Positions 42,402 through 52,702 are shown, counted from the stretch's first letter. The stretch: 64,000 nt of DNA from Novymonas esmeraldas (GCA_019188245.1 JAECZO010000007.1:310001-374000), one strand, 5' to 3'. The notes: generated by a model from the sequence alone, not told the origin. Made by a program: numbers and translations.

Positions 42402-42989
42402 CTAGACGCCGATGTGGGAGGAGCTCAGGATGGGGTTCATCCAGAGACCGTCGCCGAGGTGGTGCACGTTCTCGATGCACGGCCCCTTGTTCTTCGCTCT
42501 GATCTCCTCCGGAGACATGAGCATCGTGCCCAACGCCACGGCGTGCTCCTTGCCTTCGACGTACACGGCCACCACGTCGCCCTCCGCCGTGTCGTCGTCG
42601 ATGGTGCCGCCAGCGGAGGTCAGCCCCTGGCACATGACGTTGGCGCCGGAGACGACGTAGCGGCAGCCGCCGATGTCCACCTGATGTCCCCGCAGGATGA
42701 AGGGGTACTTGTGGAGCAGCTTCAGGTGGGGCAGGTACGGGCCGCCGTGGTGGTTGAAGAAGAGCACCTCCGGCTGGGAGCTGACGAGGGTGATGCAGTG
42801 CACCTGTCCTTGGCAGCGGATGATGTAGATGTCCGTCTTCTTGGGCAGGATCTCCTCCCAGTAGTCCGCCAGCATCGGGTACTGCTCCGCGAGGTCCTCA
42901 CGCACCTCCTTCTGCTCCTTCTGGCTGCAACTCGCGATCTGCGCCACGTTGTCCAGTGTGAACTTCTTGAATAGATCGGACGACGTCAT
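42402..42989 (-). CDS. MCTS1: MCTS1/MCT-1 homologue, translation re-initiation and recycling factor
   Basis: A 195-residue protein closely matching human MCTS1 (181 aa) along its length. MCTS1 partners with DENR on the 40S subunit in post-termination recycling and re-initiation. Visible matches: N-terminal FKKFTLDNVAQIAS, ILPKKTDIYIIRC (48-60), LLHKYPFIL (90-98) and the PUA-domain core VVSGANVMCQGLTS (112-125), then EGKEHAVALG and the end GDGLWMN. The PUA domain spans about 95-175. A few residues longer at each end than the human protein. The ATG at 42989 is the first before the conserved region. Confidence 0.95.
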   Translation of the reverse strand: MTSSDLFKKFTLDNVAQIASCSQKEQKEVREDLAEQYPMLADYWEEILPKKTDIYIIRCQGQVHCITLVSSQPEVLFFNHHGGPYLPHLKLLHKYPFILRGHQVDIGGCRYVVSGANVMCQGLTSAGGTIDDDTAEGDVVAVYVEGKEHAVALGTMLMSPEEIRAKNKGPCIENVHHLGDGLWMNPILSSSHIGV

Positions 42990-43504
42990 GGTGGACGTGA
43001 CAGCCTCTCCTCCACTGCGTGTATGTGCGTGTTTGCGTGTGTGTGTGTGTGTTTGGTTGCGAGGCTGTGTGTGTGTGTGTGTGTGTGTGTGTGTTGTGTG
43101 TGTGACCAGGGTGGACGAAGGACGAGAGTGTGGGGGAGCGCACTCACGTGGAATGTGATCGGCGGGGCGGTACACGAGAGCGACGTTGTGTGGTGCGCGC
43201 CACGATGTGCAGCCCGGCTCTCTTTCTTTCTCTCTGTGTGTCCCTCCCCTCTTCCTCTTCTTCAACCTCAGTGTTGAAGTCTCGTGATGGAGGCGTGTGT
43301 GCGCGTGGGGGTTCGGCGAAGGACTCATGTGTGGACGGCAACACACGGACGCACCGCCGTCTGCACGTGGCAGCACTGCGTGGCTCTATCGCATCTCTCT
43401 ATTGCATGTGCATGTGTGTATGTGTGTGTGTGTGTGTGGGGAGGGGTAGACTGCAGCTGCAGCTGCTCTCCTCCCTCAGCACGCGCGCTCTATGAAGACG
43501 GCCG
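42990..43504. other. Intergenic region with TG repeats, no gene seen
   Basis: About 515 bp. TG runs at 43035-43053, 43067-43105 and 43415-43440 read as CA on the transcribed strand, the nearest within 50-120 nt upstream of the MCTS1 start. Confidence 0.6.
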
Positions 43505-45490
43505 TCATCCGCGCTGCTTGGCACGCTGCGCTGCTTCCTCTTCCTCCAGCAGCGCCTGCAGCTGCGCTCGCGTTTCACGCAGCATCTGCGATGAGCTGCC
43601 CTCGCTGGCGTCGGACCGCATGGAGGAGTGCATGCTGGTGGTGCGGTGCACCGGCGGGCCGGACGGCGGCGCAGCAGCGGCTACCGATACACCGGGAGGC
43701 TTGCCGGGGTACACGGGCGGCGCCGAGGACGGCCTCGTCAGCGCGCGTGTGTACGCGAGGGCGACCTCGCCCGCGCGGTGCGACACGTCGTCAGAGCTTT
43801 GATAAGAGTCTGGCGGCGAGGCTGGCGAGGAGGTCTCCACCGGGAGCAGGTCGACGTCCACGTCGCGCTCCTCGTCTCCGCGCTCGCTGGTCGGTGGGGT
43901 GCGCAGGATGTCAAGCGAGAAGTCGGCCAGCGGCGTGCGCGTCTTGGCGCCGCTGGCGTGCGCCGCCCGGCCCGTCAGGCCGCTGCGCTGCGGTGGACTT
44001 GTGAGGAAGAACGACCCGAGGTGAGACGGCGCTGGTGAGCCGCCAGAGGAGTCGAGCAGCGGCGTCGGCAGCGGCGACTTCACGTTCGCCGCCGGCGCAG
44101 CGGCCGCGGCGACGCGCTCCACTGCCACCGACGCGGGCACCGACGCAGGCACCGACGCGGGCACCGGCGGGGCGAAGACACCGCTCTCCCATGCCGAGGC
44201 GGCCGCTGTCGCAGGCTCCGCCGCTTGCCGTTGCGCGGCTGCCACCTGCGCGACCAGGCCGCCCAGCGCCGTCCGCACCTCCGCGTGCAGCTGCCGTTGG
44301 GCCCCGGCGGCCTCCTGCAGGTGCTGCTGCACCGCGCCGCGTACCATCTCCTCGGTGCGCGCCGCCGCCGCGCGTGTGTACGCCGCGATGTCGGCGGTGA
44401 CGTCACTCGCGAGTCCGGCGAAGAAGGTGCGCAGGGACTCCTCCGCGGCCGGAGCGGCTGCGGTGAGGGTGGTGGGCGGGTCGGTCGGCGGGCTCTCCTG
44501 CGGTGGCGGGGCGGCGGGTGCGGCGGGTGCGGCGGGTGCGGCGGGTGCGGCGGGTGCGGCGGGTGCGGCGGGTGCGGCGGGTGCGGCGGGTGCGGCGGGT
44601 GCGGCCCACGCCGGCGCCGCCTCCGCCTCGTGGATGATGTAGCGTACCAGAGTGCGCCAGTCGAGGAGCGGCGGCGGCGGGGGGTCGAGGGCGTCGCACG
44701 GCAGCGGCACGTACCGGTGCGGCGCGGCAGCGGCGAGCTGTTCTGCGTCGTCCCAGTCGTCGCCGTCGCCGGTGGTGGCGGTGGAAGTCACGTCGCTCGC
44801 TGGGGAGGCCGCGAGGCCGCGCCGGCGCCGGCCTGCCTCGACCTCACCGACTCGATGGCGCGTGGCTGCCGCGCTGCTCGTGGGATGCACTGGCGCGGGG
44901 ACATGCTCCGGTGGCGCTCGCAGAGGCGGCCGAGCCGCCGACGCCGACGTGCTCAACACCTTCTCGAGTCGTGCCACGAGCTGCGCGTTCCTCTCGCGCT
45001 CCTGCCGCAGCTGCCGCTCCTGCAGCTTGATCGTCGTCTCCATCTGCGCGACGGCGGTGCGGAGGTTGGCGAGGCCGAGGGACAGCGTGTCGCGCTCCTC
45101 CGTCGTGGTGGCCATGTCCTGCTGCAGCGCGCGGTGCCGCTTCTCGAGCGCGTCGAGCTGCCGCGCCGACACACGCCGCACCGCCTGCGTCGACTGCGCC
45201 TCCAGCAGCGTCTCCTTCAAGATGTTCTGCGACCACAGGGAGAACTGCAGGCACGCCTGGAGCACCTGCACGAGCTGCACGATGTCAGTGTCCTTGTGCT
45301 CGCGTACGTCGCGGAGAGAGACGTCGCAGTCGGCGAGGCTGGCAAGGAGGTTCGCCATCAGCGGCAAGTCGGGTGCCTCGTGGCGCAGGTCGGGGACGCT
45401 GACGTAGCGGACATGCGGCCACGGGAGGGCGCGGTCGGGGAGCGTGCGGAAGCGGAACTGGTGAAGGTCGTGTGCGATGGAGGACGACAT
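43505..45490 (-). CDS. Coiled-coil protein with DZIP1-like N-terminal domain
   Basis: A 661-residue protein. The N-terminus has FRFR (12-15), a Trp-containing segment and a helix ending DTDIVQLVQVLQACLQFSLW (about 63-82). This order resembles the N-terminal domain of DZIP1/Iguana proteins, which act at basal bodies and in cilium formation. A coiled coil rich in Arg/Glu/Gln follows (about 95-185). The C2H2 zinc finger of animal DZIP1 is not visible. The rest is low-complexity: a (Ala-Ala-Pro) array (about 296-327), Ala/Glu helices, and a Ser/Pro-rich tail with a final coiled segment (LLEEEEAAQRAKQRG). A basal-body role would be an inference from weak domain similarity. The ATG at 45490 starts the non-repetitive sequence. 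Confidence 0.82.
   Translation of the reverse strand: MSSSIAHDLHQFRFRTLPDRALPWPHVRYVSVPDLRHEAPDLPLMANLLASLADCDVSLRDVREHKDTDIVQLVQVLQACLQFSLWSQNILKETLLEAQSTQAVRRVSARQLDALEKRHRALQQDMATTTEERDTLSLGLANLRTAVAQMETTIKLQERQLRQERERNAQLVARLEKVLSTSASAARPPLRAPPEHVPAPVHPTSSAAATRHRVGEVEAGRRRRGLAASPASDVTSTATTGDGDDWDDAEQLAAAAPHRYVPLPCDALDPPPPPLLDWRTLVRYIIHEAEAAPAWAAPAAPAAPAAPAAPAAPAAPAAPAAPAAPAAPPPQESPPTDPPTTLTAAAPAAEESLRTFFAGLASDVTADIAAYTRAAAARTEEMVRGAVQQHLQEAAGAQRQLHAEVRTALGGLVAQVAAAQRQAAEPATAAASAWESGVFAPPVPASVPASVPASVAVERVAAAAAPAANVKSPLPTPLLDSSGGSPAPSHLGSFFLTSPPQRSGLTGRAAHASGAKTRTPLADFSLDILRTPPTSERGDEERDVDVDLLPVETSSPASPPDSYQSSDDVSHRAGEVALAYTRALTRPSSAPPVYPGKPPGVSVAAAAPPSGPPVHRTTSMHSSMRSDASEGSSSQMLRETRAQLQALLEEEEAAQRAKQRG
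44511..44603 (-). repeat. 9-bp in-frame minisatellite encoding Ala-Ala-Pro repeats
   Basis: About ten perfect copies of the plus-strand unit GCGGCGGGT. In the minus-strand gene they encode a repeated Ala-Pro-Ala tripeptide. Perfect copies suggest recent expansion. Confidence 0.9.
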
Positions 45491-46069
45491 CCTGAGGAGC
45501 CGACGGAGGAGTTCCGAGGCCGGCGTACTGCTCGACAGCCTGAGAGGGTGTGTGTGTGTGTTGTGTGTGTGTGTGTGAGATCGCCTTCCCTCCACTGCGC
45601 TTGGATGCTCTGAACGCGGTGATGGCACGAGCGCGATGGTCGTCGTCGTGGAGAGAAGCCAAGACAGATGCAGTACGCAGCGCTGGTGCGACTTCGCCAG
45701 TGGTGGTGATGGTGGTGTGAGGCAGGCAGAGGAAGAGAGGGAGAGGAAGAGGAAGGAGGGGGCACGTCTGTGTCTGCGCGCGTGGCTGAGGCGGTGGGGG
45801 AAGCGCACGTGTGTGTTGCCGACGGCGTCGAGGAGGTCCGGGGTGGAGTTGACGTCGTCTGGGGAGGATTGGAGGTGGGCGATGCAGCGCGCAGACACGC
45901 ACGAGACGGGTGCTCGCCATCACATGAAGAGCAGACATACAATAAAAGCAACCAAACAAGTACACACACACACACACGCACACACATCTCGGAGCAGAGG
46001 AGGTCGCTGCTGTCCCCTCCCACCACGCCTCCCTTCCCTCTCTCTCTCCCTTCCCTTCGCCTCCTGCTC
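45491..46069. other. Intergenic region, no gene seen
   Basis: About 580 bp with a TG run (45548-45578), a CA run (45961-45986) and GA-rich purines (45725-45757) that become pyrimidine tract on the transcribed strand. Confidence 0.6.
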
Positions 46070-49000
46070 CTACTGCGGCCCTTTGCCGAAGACGCTGGCG
46101 GTGGCCACGACGCCCTTGCCCACCGCCTGCAGGCCCTTGGCCATCACCTTCCCAGCGCCCTCGATGCCGGCCAGGATCTGGGGCTGGTTCGCCTTGTCCG
46201 TGTTGTGCGCCTCCTCCTTCGGCCCCATCCACTGCCGCACCTCCTGCACCGCCGTCGCCGCCTGGAGTGGGAACCGCTGCGCCGCGCTGATCCCGGGCAG
46301 CAACTCGCCCAGCCGGCGCTGCCACACGAGGACGCTGGTCGTGCACTGCTTCTCGTACTCGTCCACGACCTCGCGCCACGTCCCAAAGTCGCGTGCGCCG
46401 TCCTGGTAGGCGGCTGTGATGGCGGTGTGGAGGCTGGACTGCATGAGCATGCCCGCTCGCGTGACGGCCGTCCCCACGACGCTGCGGACGACGGCGCTCT
46501 GCAGCACTGCGCTCAGCTTCGCGGTCGTGGTGAGGATGTACTCCATGCACGAGGCGAGCGTCTCGCCGTCCGCCTTCTTGCCCAGCCGCCGCGCCTCCAC
46601 CTGCGCCTTCCAGTACTGGATGCGGTCCACGGCCTTCAAGCGCTCCTCCACCTCCTTCATCACCGCCCCGAGCAGCCGCTCTATCCCCTGCTGCAGCGTC
46701 TTGGAGAAGAACTTGGCGCAGTGCGCCATCAGCTTCGGCGACCCCATCGTCTGCGTCTTCTCGCGCTCGTACTCGCACTGCCAGTGCAGCATGTACTGCT
46801 GCTCCGCGCAGGAGATGAGCACGGGCATCATGGAGCAGCTCGTCACGTAGACAGCGAGCTGCAGCACCGCCCGCGCGTCGATGGACATGAGCTGCCCCTG
46901 CATCGACTCCGCGATGGTGCGGAACAGGACGGTGAGGTACTTGAGCAGCATCTCATCCACGTTGTTCAGCTCCGACTGCATCACCACCGTCGCGGTGTCC
47001 GTGATGATCGTCGAGTAGCACTGTCTCAGGAAGTCGAGCACGCAGTCGCCGGTGCGCGGGACGACGGCGCTGTACGGCAGCGACACGACACCGCTCGTGT
47101 ACGTGCTCGGGATGTTCAACTCGAGGGAGGTGCAGCGGTGGAAGTTGAAGCGCGTGACAAGCTCGGCGAACTGCGCGGCATCCGTGGCGGTGGCGGGTGC
47201 GAAGGGGTCGCTCATGATGAGCTGCATGCAGCTGACGCACGCCTGCTGCAGCCAGGAGCTGATCAGCTGATCGCTCGCGGTCTCCATCACGCGGGAGAGG
47301 GCAAGGTTGTTGAGCTCCACGCACTTCACGTTGTCGGCGGCGCAGCGGATGAGCGACTGCAGTACCTGCACCTGCTGCACCGCTTCCTTCGTATCGGTTG
47401 GGTCCGCCAGCAGCACCTGCAGCACACGCAGCGCATGCTCGCTCACCTTGCTCGAGAGCACAGACCACAGCTGGATGATCTCGGCCCGCGAGCGCAGGTG
47501 AGGGGACGTGGCGCAGTACACGATGTCCTCGATCAGTATGAACCCGAGGGCGACGGCGCAGTACCGCCGGAAGGCGTCGAGCGCCGCCGCCGGCGAGAGG
47601 TTCGTCAGCGTCAGCGGACACTCGAGCAGATCTGCGCGTGCCTGCTGCCACCGCCCCTCCGCGTAGTACTTGCTGAGGTACTCCTCCCGGTGCAGCTCGG
47701 CGAACACGGCCTGGATGCCGGCGCCGTTGGACACCGCCGTGACGGCGTCGCCCTCCGCGAACGGCGCGAGCTCGAGGCGCGCGGGCACGAAGTCCTCTGT
47801 CAGCCACCACTGCTCGCCCGTGTCGGCCATGCCGAGCTGCGAGGTGAGGCGGCCGGCCGTGACGGTGCCCTGCCACTCCATCGACGCCGTGCCGATGGGG
47901 TGGGCCGAGTCGCGCAGGACGCGCAGCCAGTTGTTCAGGTGCTGCACGGCGTAGCTGAAGATGCCTTGGGTGAGGGCGGGGACGCGCACGTGCAGCACGT
48001 ACTCGCCGATCGAGTACTCGCTCAGCGGGGCGGCAAGGCGGATGAGCTCGCGCAGCGTCGCCACGGCGCCGACGAGCTGCTGTCGCTGCGTCTGTGACTC
48101 GGCGGTCTCGAGGAACTCGGCGACGGCGATCGCCTTGGAGAGCAGCCCCCGCACCTGCTGCAGGTTGTCCCGGGTGCTGCGCGACAGGAGCAGGTTCGCG
48201 GTGACCTTCTTCATGTTCACCACGGCGGTGCGGACGAGGGTGGTGGCGCCGCTGAGCTCCTCGCCCACGAGCTCGGCGTCGCGCTCGGAGATGCTGACGC
48301 ACTGCTGTGCGGCGTGGATGAGGGCGGGGTAGTGGTGCTCGCACAGCGCCTCCACCTGCCCCTCGTTCTCCTTGATGAAGACGCCGAGGTCGCGCAGCAG
48401 CTCCTCCTCCTCGTGCCGCATGTACGCGTTCTTCAACGTTGTGTAGTCGGCGAACTCACCGTCGACGAGGGACGTGATGGCGATGTACCGCGAAGGCGCC
48501 ATGTGCAGCCCCCCCTCCGCGCCCTTCCGCCTCCGTGCGCTGTCTCCCTGCTGGGCCGTGGCGCGAGCCGCGGCGGATGCGAGCGACAGCGCCAGTGGCG
48601 GTGCGCTGCCGCCGTCGGCGTCGTCGTCGCTCTCAGAGGAGCCGTCAGAGCGCGCGTCGTCGTCGTCGTTGTTGCCACCACCGCGTTGGCGGCCACCGTC
48701 CGGGAGAGGGCCGCGCTCCTGCTGCTCCAGCAGTGCCGCCGTGCGCTGCGCACTCTCCACGAGGCACATGATGCGCTCCTCCACCTCTGCCGCCACCAGC
48801 GCCGACGCGGCGTCGAGCGTGACGCTGCTGAACTCGTTCACCGCCGCGTCGGTCGTCTCCTTGTAGGACTGCGGTGCGGTGCGGATGGCGCGGGGGTCGA
48901 GCGAGGTGAGGGTGACGTGCTCGGCCTGCGCCGTCACGGAGAGCTGTCGATTGGCCCAGACGGCGTAGAGGCGGAAGTCCTTGCACTTGATCATGTAGGT

Positions 49001-49159
49001 GAAGTACTTGGTGCTGAAGAGCATGACGTAGCGCCGCTCGTTGCGCCGCACGAGGACGAGCGGGTCATCGCTGGAGAAGAGAAGCCGCGGTGTATCGCAG
49101 TGGTCGCGCAGCACCTTGTAGATGCGCCGATCCTGCTTGGTCGGCGCGGCGTCCGCCAT
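46070..49159 (-). CDS. SEC15: Exocyst complex subunit Sec15
   Basis: A 1,029-residue homologue of Sec15 (EXOC6), which links Rab11-type GTPases on exocytic vesicles to the exocyst tether; in trypanosomatids this traffic is directed to the flagellar pocket. The Sec15-like part starts near residue 240: a helix with FIKENEGQVEALCEHHYPAL (261-280) matches the conserved N-terminal helix. Later blocks FRRYCAVALGFILIEDIVYC and LPYSAVVPRTGDCVLDFLRQ align by eye with the animal VEDH and VP...KEFIY segments. Residues 1-120 form an extra domain with alternating strands (RRYVMLFSTKYFTYMI, then a Trp-containing strand), followed by an acidic/Ser linker (150-220). Human Sec15 is about 800 residues, so the extension is real or lineage-specific. 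The ATG at 49159 follows an AACAG acceptor. Confidence 0.88.
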   Translation of the reverse strand: MADAAPTKQDRRIYKVLRDHCDTPRLLFSSDDPLVLVRRNERRYVMLFSTKYFTYMIKCKDFRLYAVWANRQLSVTAQAEHVTLTSLDPRAIRTAPQSYKETTDAAVNEFSSVTLDAASALVAAEVEERIMCLVESAQRTAALLEQQERGPLPDGGRQRGGGNNDDDDARSDGSSESDDDADGGSAPPLALSLASAAARATAQQGDSARRRKGAEGGLHMAPSRYIAITSLVDGEFADYTTLKNAYMRHEEEELLRDLGVFIKENEGQVEALCEHHYPALIHAAQQCVSISERDAELVGEELSGATTLVRTAVVNMKKVTANLLLSRSTRDNLQQVRGLLSKAIAVAEFLETAESQTQRQQLVGAVATLRELIRLAAPLSEYSIGEYVLHVRVPALTQGIFSYAVQHLNNWLRVLRDSAHPIGTASMEWQGTVTAGRLTSQLGMADTGEQWWLTEDFVPARLELAPFAEGDAVTAVSNGAGIQAVFAELHREEYLSKYYAEGRWQQARADLLECPLTLTNLSPAAALDAFRRYCAVALGFILIEDIVYCATSPHLRSRAEIIQLWSVLSSKVSEHALRVLQVLLADPTDTKEAVQQVQVLQSLIRCAADNVKCVELNNLALSRVMETASDQLISSWLQQACVSCMQLIMSDPFAPATATDAAQFAELVTRFNFHRCTSLELNIPSTYTSGVVSLPYSAVVPRTGDCVLDFLRQCYSTIITDTATVVMQSELNNVDEMLLKYLTVLFRTIAESMQGQLMSIDARAVLQLAVYVTSCSMMPVLISCAEQQYMLHWQCEYEREKTQTMGSPKLMAHCAKFFSKTLQQGIERLLGAVMKEVEERLKAVDRIQYWKAQVEARRLGKKADGETLASCMEYILTTTAKLSAVLQSAVVRSVVGTAVTRAGMLMQSSLHTAITAAYQDGARDFGTWREVVDEYEKQCTTSVLVWQRRLGELLPGISAAQRFPLQAATAVQEVRQWMGPKEEAHNTDKANQPQILAGIEGAGKVMAKGLQAVGKGVVATASVFGKGPQ

Positions 49160-49182
49160 CGCTGTTACACACAGACAGATGT

Positions 49183-49214
<32 letters not shown>

Positions 49215-49788
49215 ACAGACACGAGGTGAGGTGACGCGACGGTGGTGATGCACCGAGTGTGCAGACGCGGCTCCTGGCGCGCGATCCAAAGAGTAGAAAG
49301 AGAGAAGAGAAGATGAGGGGGAGGGGGGAGAGTTGTGTTTGTTTGTATGTGGCGGTGGTGTTGGTGGTGTTGGCTCCCCACTTCGACGGAGAGTTCGCAC
49401 AGAGGCGGGTGGACGTGTGCGGAGAGGAGCGGAGAGGAGAGGAGAGGGGAGGGGAGGGGAGGGGGGATGCGCATGCACAGGAGGTGGTGGGGGTGCTGCA
49501 TGGGCGGCGCACTGGAAGAGGCTGCTGGGGTACCTTGTATTCTGCGAGAGAGACGTGTTGCCCCCTCCACACACACATGTACACAGAGACTGACACATTC
49601 ACATTCACACATTCACACACACATGCACATACACATACACACATGTGTGCGTGCATGCATGCTGATGGGTGGCGGCGGCGAGGGAGGGGAGGAGAGGCGA
49701 CGCGGACATGCACACGGTGCGCACACGCCGACACGTCCCCGCCACGCCACGCACGCGCGGCACATCATCTCATCTAGAAAGTAAACAC

Positions 49789-49823
<35 letters not shown>

Positions 49824-49921
49824 CACACACAGATGCTGAGGAGGAGAAGGGGAGCGAGGGGACTGACAGGCGAGGGAGACCGGTGTGCTGCGCGTCAGTC
49901 CCCTCGCTCCCCTCCGAGTGG
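49160..49921. other. Intergenic region with CA repeats, no gene seen
   Basis: About 760 bp. CA runs at 49183-49208 and 49783-49830, a GA/GGGGA-rich stretch at 49420-49466, and an ATG-rich CATGCATGC patch near 49650-49662. On the transcribed strand the Sec15 start is preceded by a TG run and then AACAG two bases before the ATG. Confidence 0.6.
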
Positions 49922-52463
49922 CTATCGAGGCACCGCGCTCTGCTGCGGTGTCGATGGGATGCGGTTGCCGGCCGCCGCTGCCGGAGGGGCGGTGGAGGGA
50001 GGCGTGAGGGGCAGGGCTTGGCCGGGCGGCGACGGCGTGGCGCCGGGTGCGAGCGCTTCCGTGTAGGGCTGCTGCTGCTGCTGCTGCGGTGGCGGTGGCG
50101 GCGGCGGCGCTGTCCCCGCGTCGGGCCGCAGGAAGGCGAGGGGGCGCTGTGGCTCGCCAGGCGGTGGCGGCGCGGCGCGCCGCCGTCGCCCCTCTCCTTC
50201 TCCTCCTCCGCAGCAGCAGGGGAAGAGGCAGCGGAGCATCGTGGTCCAGCAGCCGCAGCAGCACCCGCCAGTGCTGCAGCCACAGCAGCTGTCCTCCCCA
50301 TCACTGCCCACGTCTCCCGGCGGCGGCATGTCGCTCACCGTCGTGTGCGGCGCGGGGGGGAACTGAACCACGAGTTCGGCGTCGTCGGGCAGCGGCGGCG
50401 TCATGACGGCGGCGGCGGCGGCGGCGGGTGCGCCGGGGCTGCGCGGCGGGGACACGTCGTCGCCGTGCTCGGAGACGGAGGAGGCGGGCGACGCGGCGGC
50501 GCCGGTCACCTCCTGGATGCGCACAGAGCGTCGCCGCGGCCTTCGACGCGCGCCACGACCGGTCGTGGCGCCTTTGTCTGCCTCTGCGCGTCGCGTCGCG
50601 GCGGTGGCGGCGCCGTCACTGTAGGGCTCGTGGGTGTCTCGCACCGCTGATGCAGTGCCGGCGCCGGCCTCCGCGTTGGTGTCCTGTGACGGAAGGACTG
50701 CGGTCGTCTGGGGGGACACGTACTCGGCGCACAGGAGGCTCTTGAAGGCGTGGTGAGAGAGCGGGACGGGGTTGCTGGAGGCGCACCACAGCGCCGGTGG
50801 GCCGTCCTTGCCCCTCGGCGCCGCATTGATCGGCGGCGCGTTGCATGGCCAGTTGGCCATCGCCCACGGCTGCTGGCTCGTCCCTCTGGAGGTGTGCGCC
50901 TGCAGAGCGTCCACGTGGATGTGCTGCTGCTCGGCCACTGCGTTGGAGGCGGGGCTGGGCGGAGGTGGGAGAAGGCGTCGATGCACGTCGGGCTGCTGCT
51001 GCTGCTGCTGCTGCGCCGGGGCCGTGTCCGCGCCGCTCGTGTCCTTGACGTTGTCGTCGTCGTCGACAGCGGTCGACTCGTCGTCCGTCACGGACTGGTG
51101 GGGCTGCGGGCGTGAGCGACTGCGGCGCCGGCGCACCTTCACCTGTATGCGCCGCCGCTGCGGCCGTTCGATGTGGATGACGCGGCTGCTCTCCGGCGCC
51201 GTCCCGGCCGTCGCAGGCGCCGTCGCTGGCGGGGGGACGCCGCCGCTGCTGTTGTTGTGGTTGTCGCTGACCGCGCCGTCGCGGTCGTCTGCGGCCGCTG
51301 CCGGCGCAGGCGCGACCACTGCGGCGACGCCCATCTGCGATTCGCTGATGTCGGTGGTGGGCGGGCGCGGCGCGGGAGTGGCGTCGGATGCGAGGTGTGC
51401 GCTGGGGTCGTGGTGCACCTCGGCGGGGAGGCTGTGCTCCAGCAGCGAGTCACCGTCGGGGCTGCCTCTGCGCTGCTCCAGGGCCTCGCTCGTGGTGCGT
51501 GCGGTGGCGGCGATGGAGGGCGTGACAGCCGAGGTTGACCGCCCCTGCTGGTGAGGCTGCGTGGCCGCGGCGGCGCCTGGGCCGTCATTAGCGACCGGGC
51601 CTTCCGCCGCACTGAAGGAGGTGCCGTCCGCCACGGAGGCGGGTGGCGGTGTCGCTGCTGCTGCTGCTGCTGCTGCTGCAACGGCGGCGGCAGCGGCGGA
51701 CGGCGAGGTGTCAATGAGGTTGACCTCCGGCGCTGCCGCATCGCCTGCGTCGTAGGAGCGCAGGTACGCGAGAGCGCCGGCGTCGGTGGTGGCGCCGCTG
51801 AGCGGGGCCGGCTTGGAGGTGCGCCGGAGGTACTCCTCCAGGGCGGGAGTCGTGTCTTCCAGGTCGACGAGCCTCTGCATCTGTCGGATGGCGTCGTCCT
51901 CGACGGTGAAGCGCTGCGCGAGCGACGAGCGGCGCTGCACCTCAGCAGCGAAGTTGCGCTTCTGCTGGAGGAGACGCAGCTCCTTCTCCTTCAGTTGGGC
52001 CGCCTTCTCAAGAATTGCTTGACAGGCTGCGGCAGCAGCTACTCCCTCGTCCTGCGCCGCGGTGCTCGGCTGCGCCGCGACGCGACTCAGGGCGGCATTG
52101 ACGTGCAGCTGCAGGTGACGCTGCGCCTGTTTGCGCTGCCGCGCCTGCCGTTCACTCGAGGAGCTGCTGGTGCCGGTAGAGGCAGAGTCGGTGGATGCCG
52201 TGCTGCTGCTGCTGCCGCTGGTGTCCGTCGTTGCTGTGGAGCTCTGCGAGTCAGAGTACTCGTAGGAGCTGCTGCCGCTGCTGCTGCCGCTGCTGCTGGT
52301 GCTGGAGGTCGATCCAGATGGTGGCGTGGTGCTCCCCGCACCGGAGGTGTGGTCCTCCTCCGAGCCCGTCGAGCTGCTCGACGACTTCGGCCTGTGGGAG
52401 TGTCGTCGCTTCGAGGACCGCTTGTGCGAGCGCCTCCCCTCGTCGTGGTCCGGTGGAGGCGGT

Positions 52464-52495
<32 letters not shown>

Positions 52496-52702
52496 TGGTG
52501 GTGGTGGTGGTGGTGGTGGTGGTGGTGGCGCGGCACGGCGTGGTGGCGGCTCGGGTGAGGGAGCGGTTGTGTTGAAGTACTGGCGCTGCGCCGGTGTGTC
52601 GTTCGCGCTCCCTCGGCGGGAGTACTGTGAGGCGTAACGGGGGCTGTAGCGGTCTCGGCTGGCGCCGTTGCCGCGCCAGCGGTCGATGTCGTCTAGGTCC
52701 AT
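49922..52702 (-). CDS. Pro/Ser-rich low-complexity protein with C-terminal cysteine cluster
   Basis: A 926-residue protein of unknown function. It starts MDLDDIDRWRG, has an Arg/Tyr/Ser-rich head, then an uninterrupted run of about 30 prolines (52451-52528 in DNA), an Arg/Lys/Ser-rich basic stretch and long Ser/Thr tracts. A Gln/Glu/Leu helix lies in the middle (near KEKELRLLQQKRNF). Close to the C-terminus (about 806-831) 11 cysteines fall in 26 residues (CCGCSTGGCCCGCW, then LRCLFPCCC), followed by four arginines. Such clusters are often multiply palmitoylated, suggesting membrane attachment; that is inference. No signal peptide or clear transmembrane helix. The tail is again Pro/Gln-rich. 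Confidence 0.82.
52451..52528 (-). repeat. GGN trinucleotide repeat encoding polyproline
   Basis: On the plus strand GGT/GGC triplets run without interruption; in the minus-strand gene they encode a run of about 30 prolines. The right half is pure GGT, a pattern that typically varies in length between strains. Confidence 0.85.

Noticed and set aside
45770-48097. Long plus-strand open frame (775 codons) opposite Sec15
   Set aside because: Antisense shadow of a GC-rich gene with few stops on the other strand; its Arg/His/Leu/Val-rich composition is an artefact of Sec15 codons.
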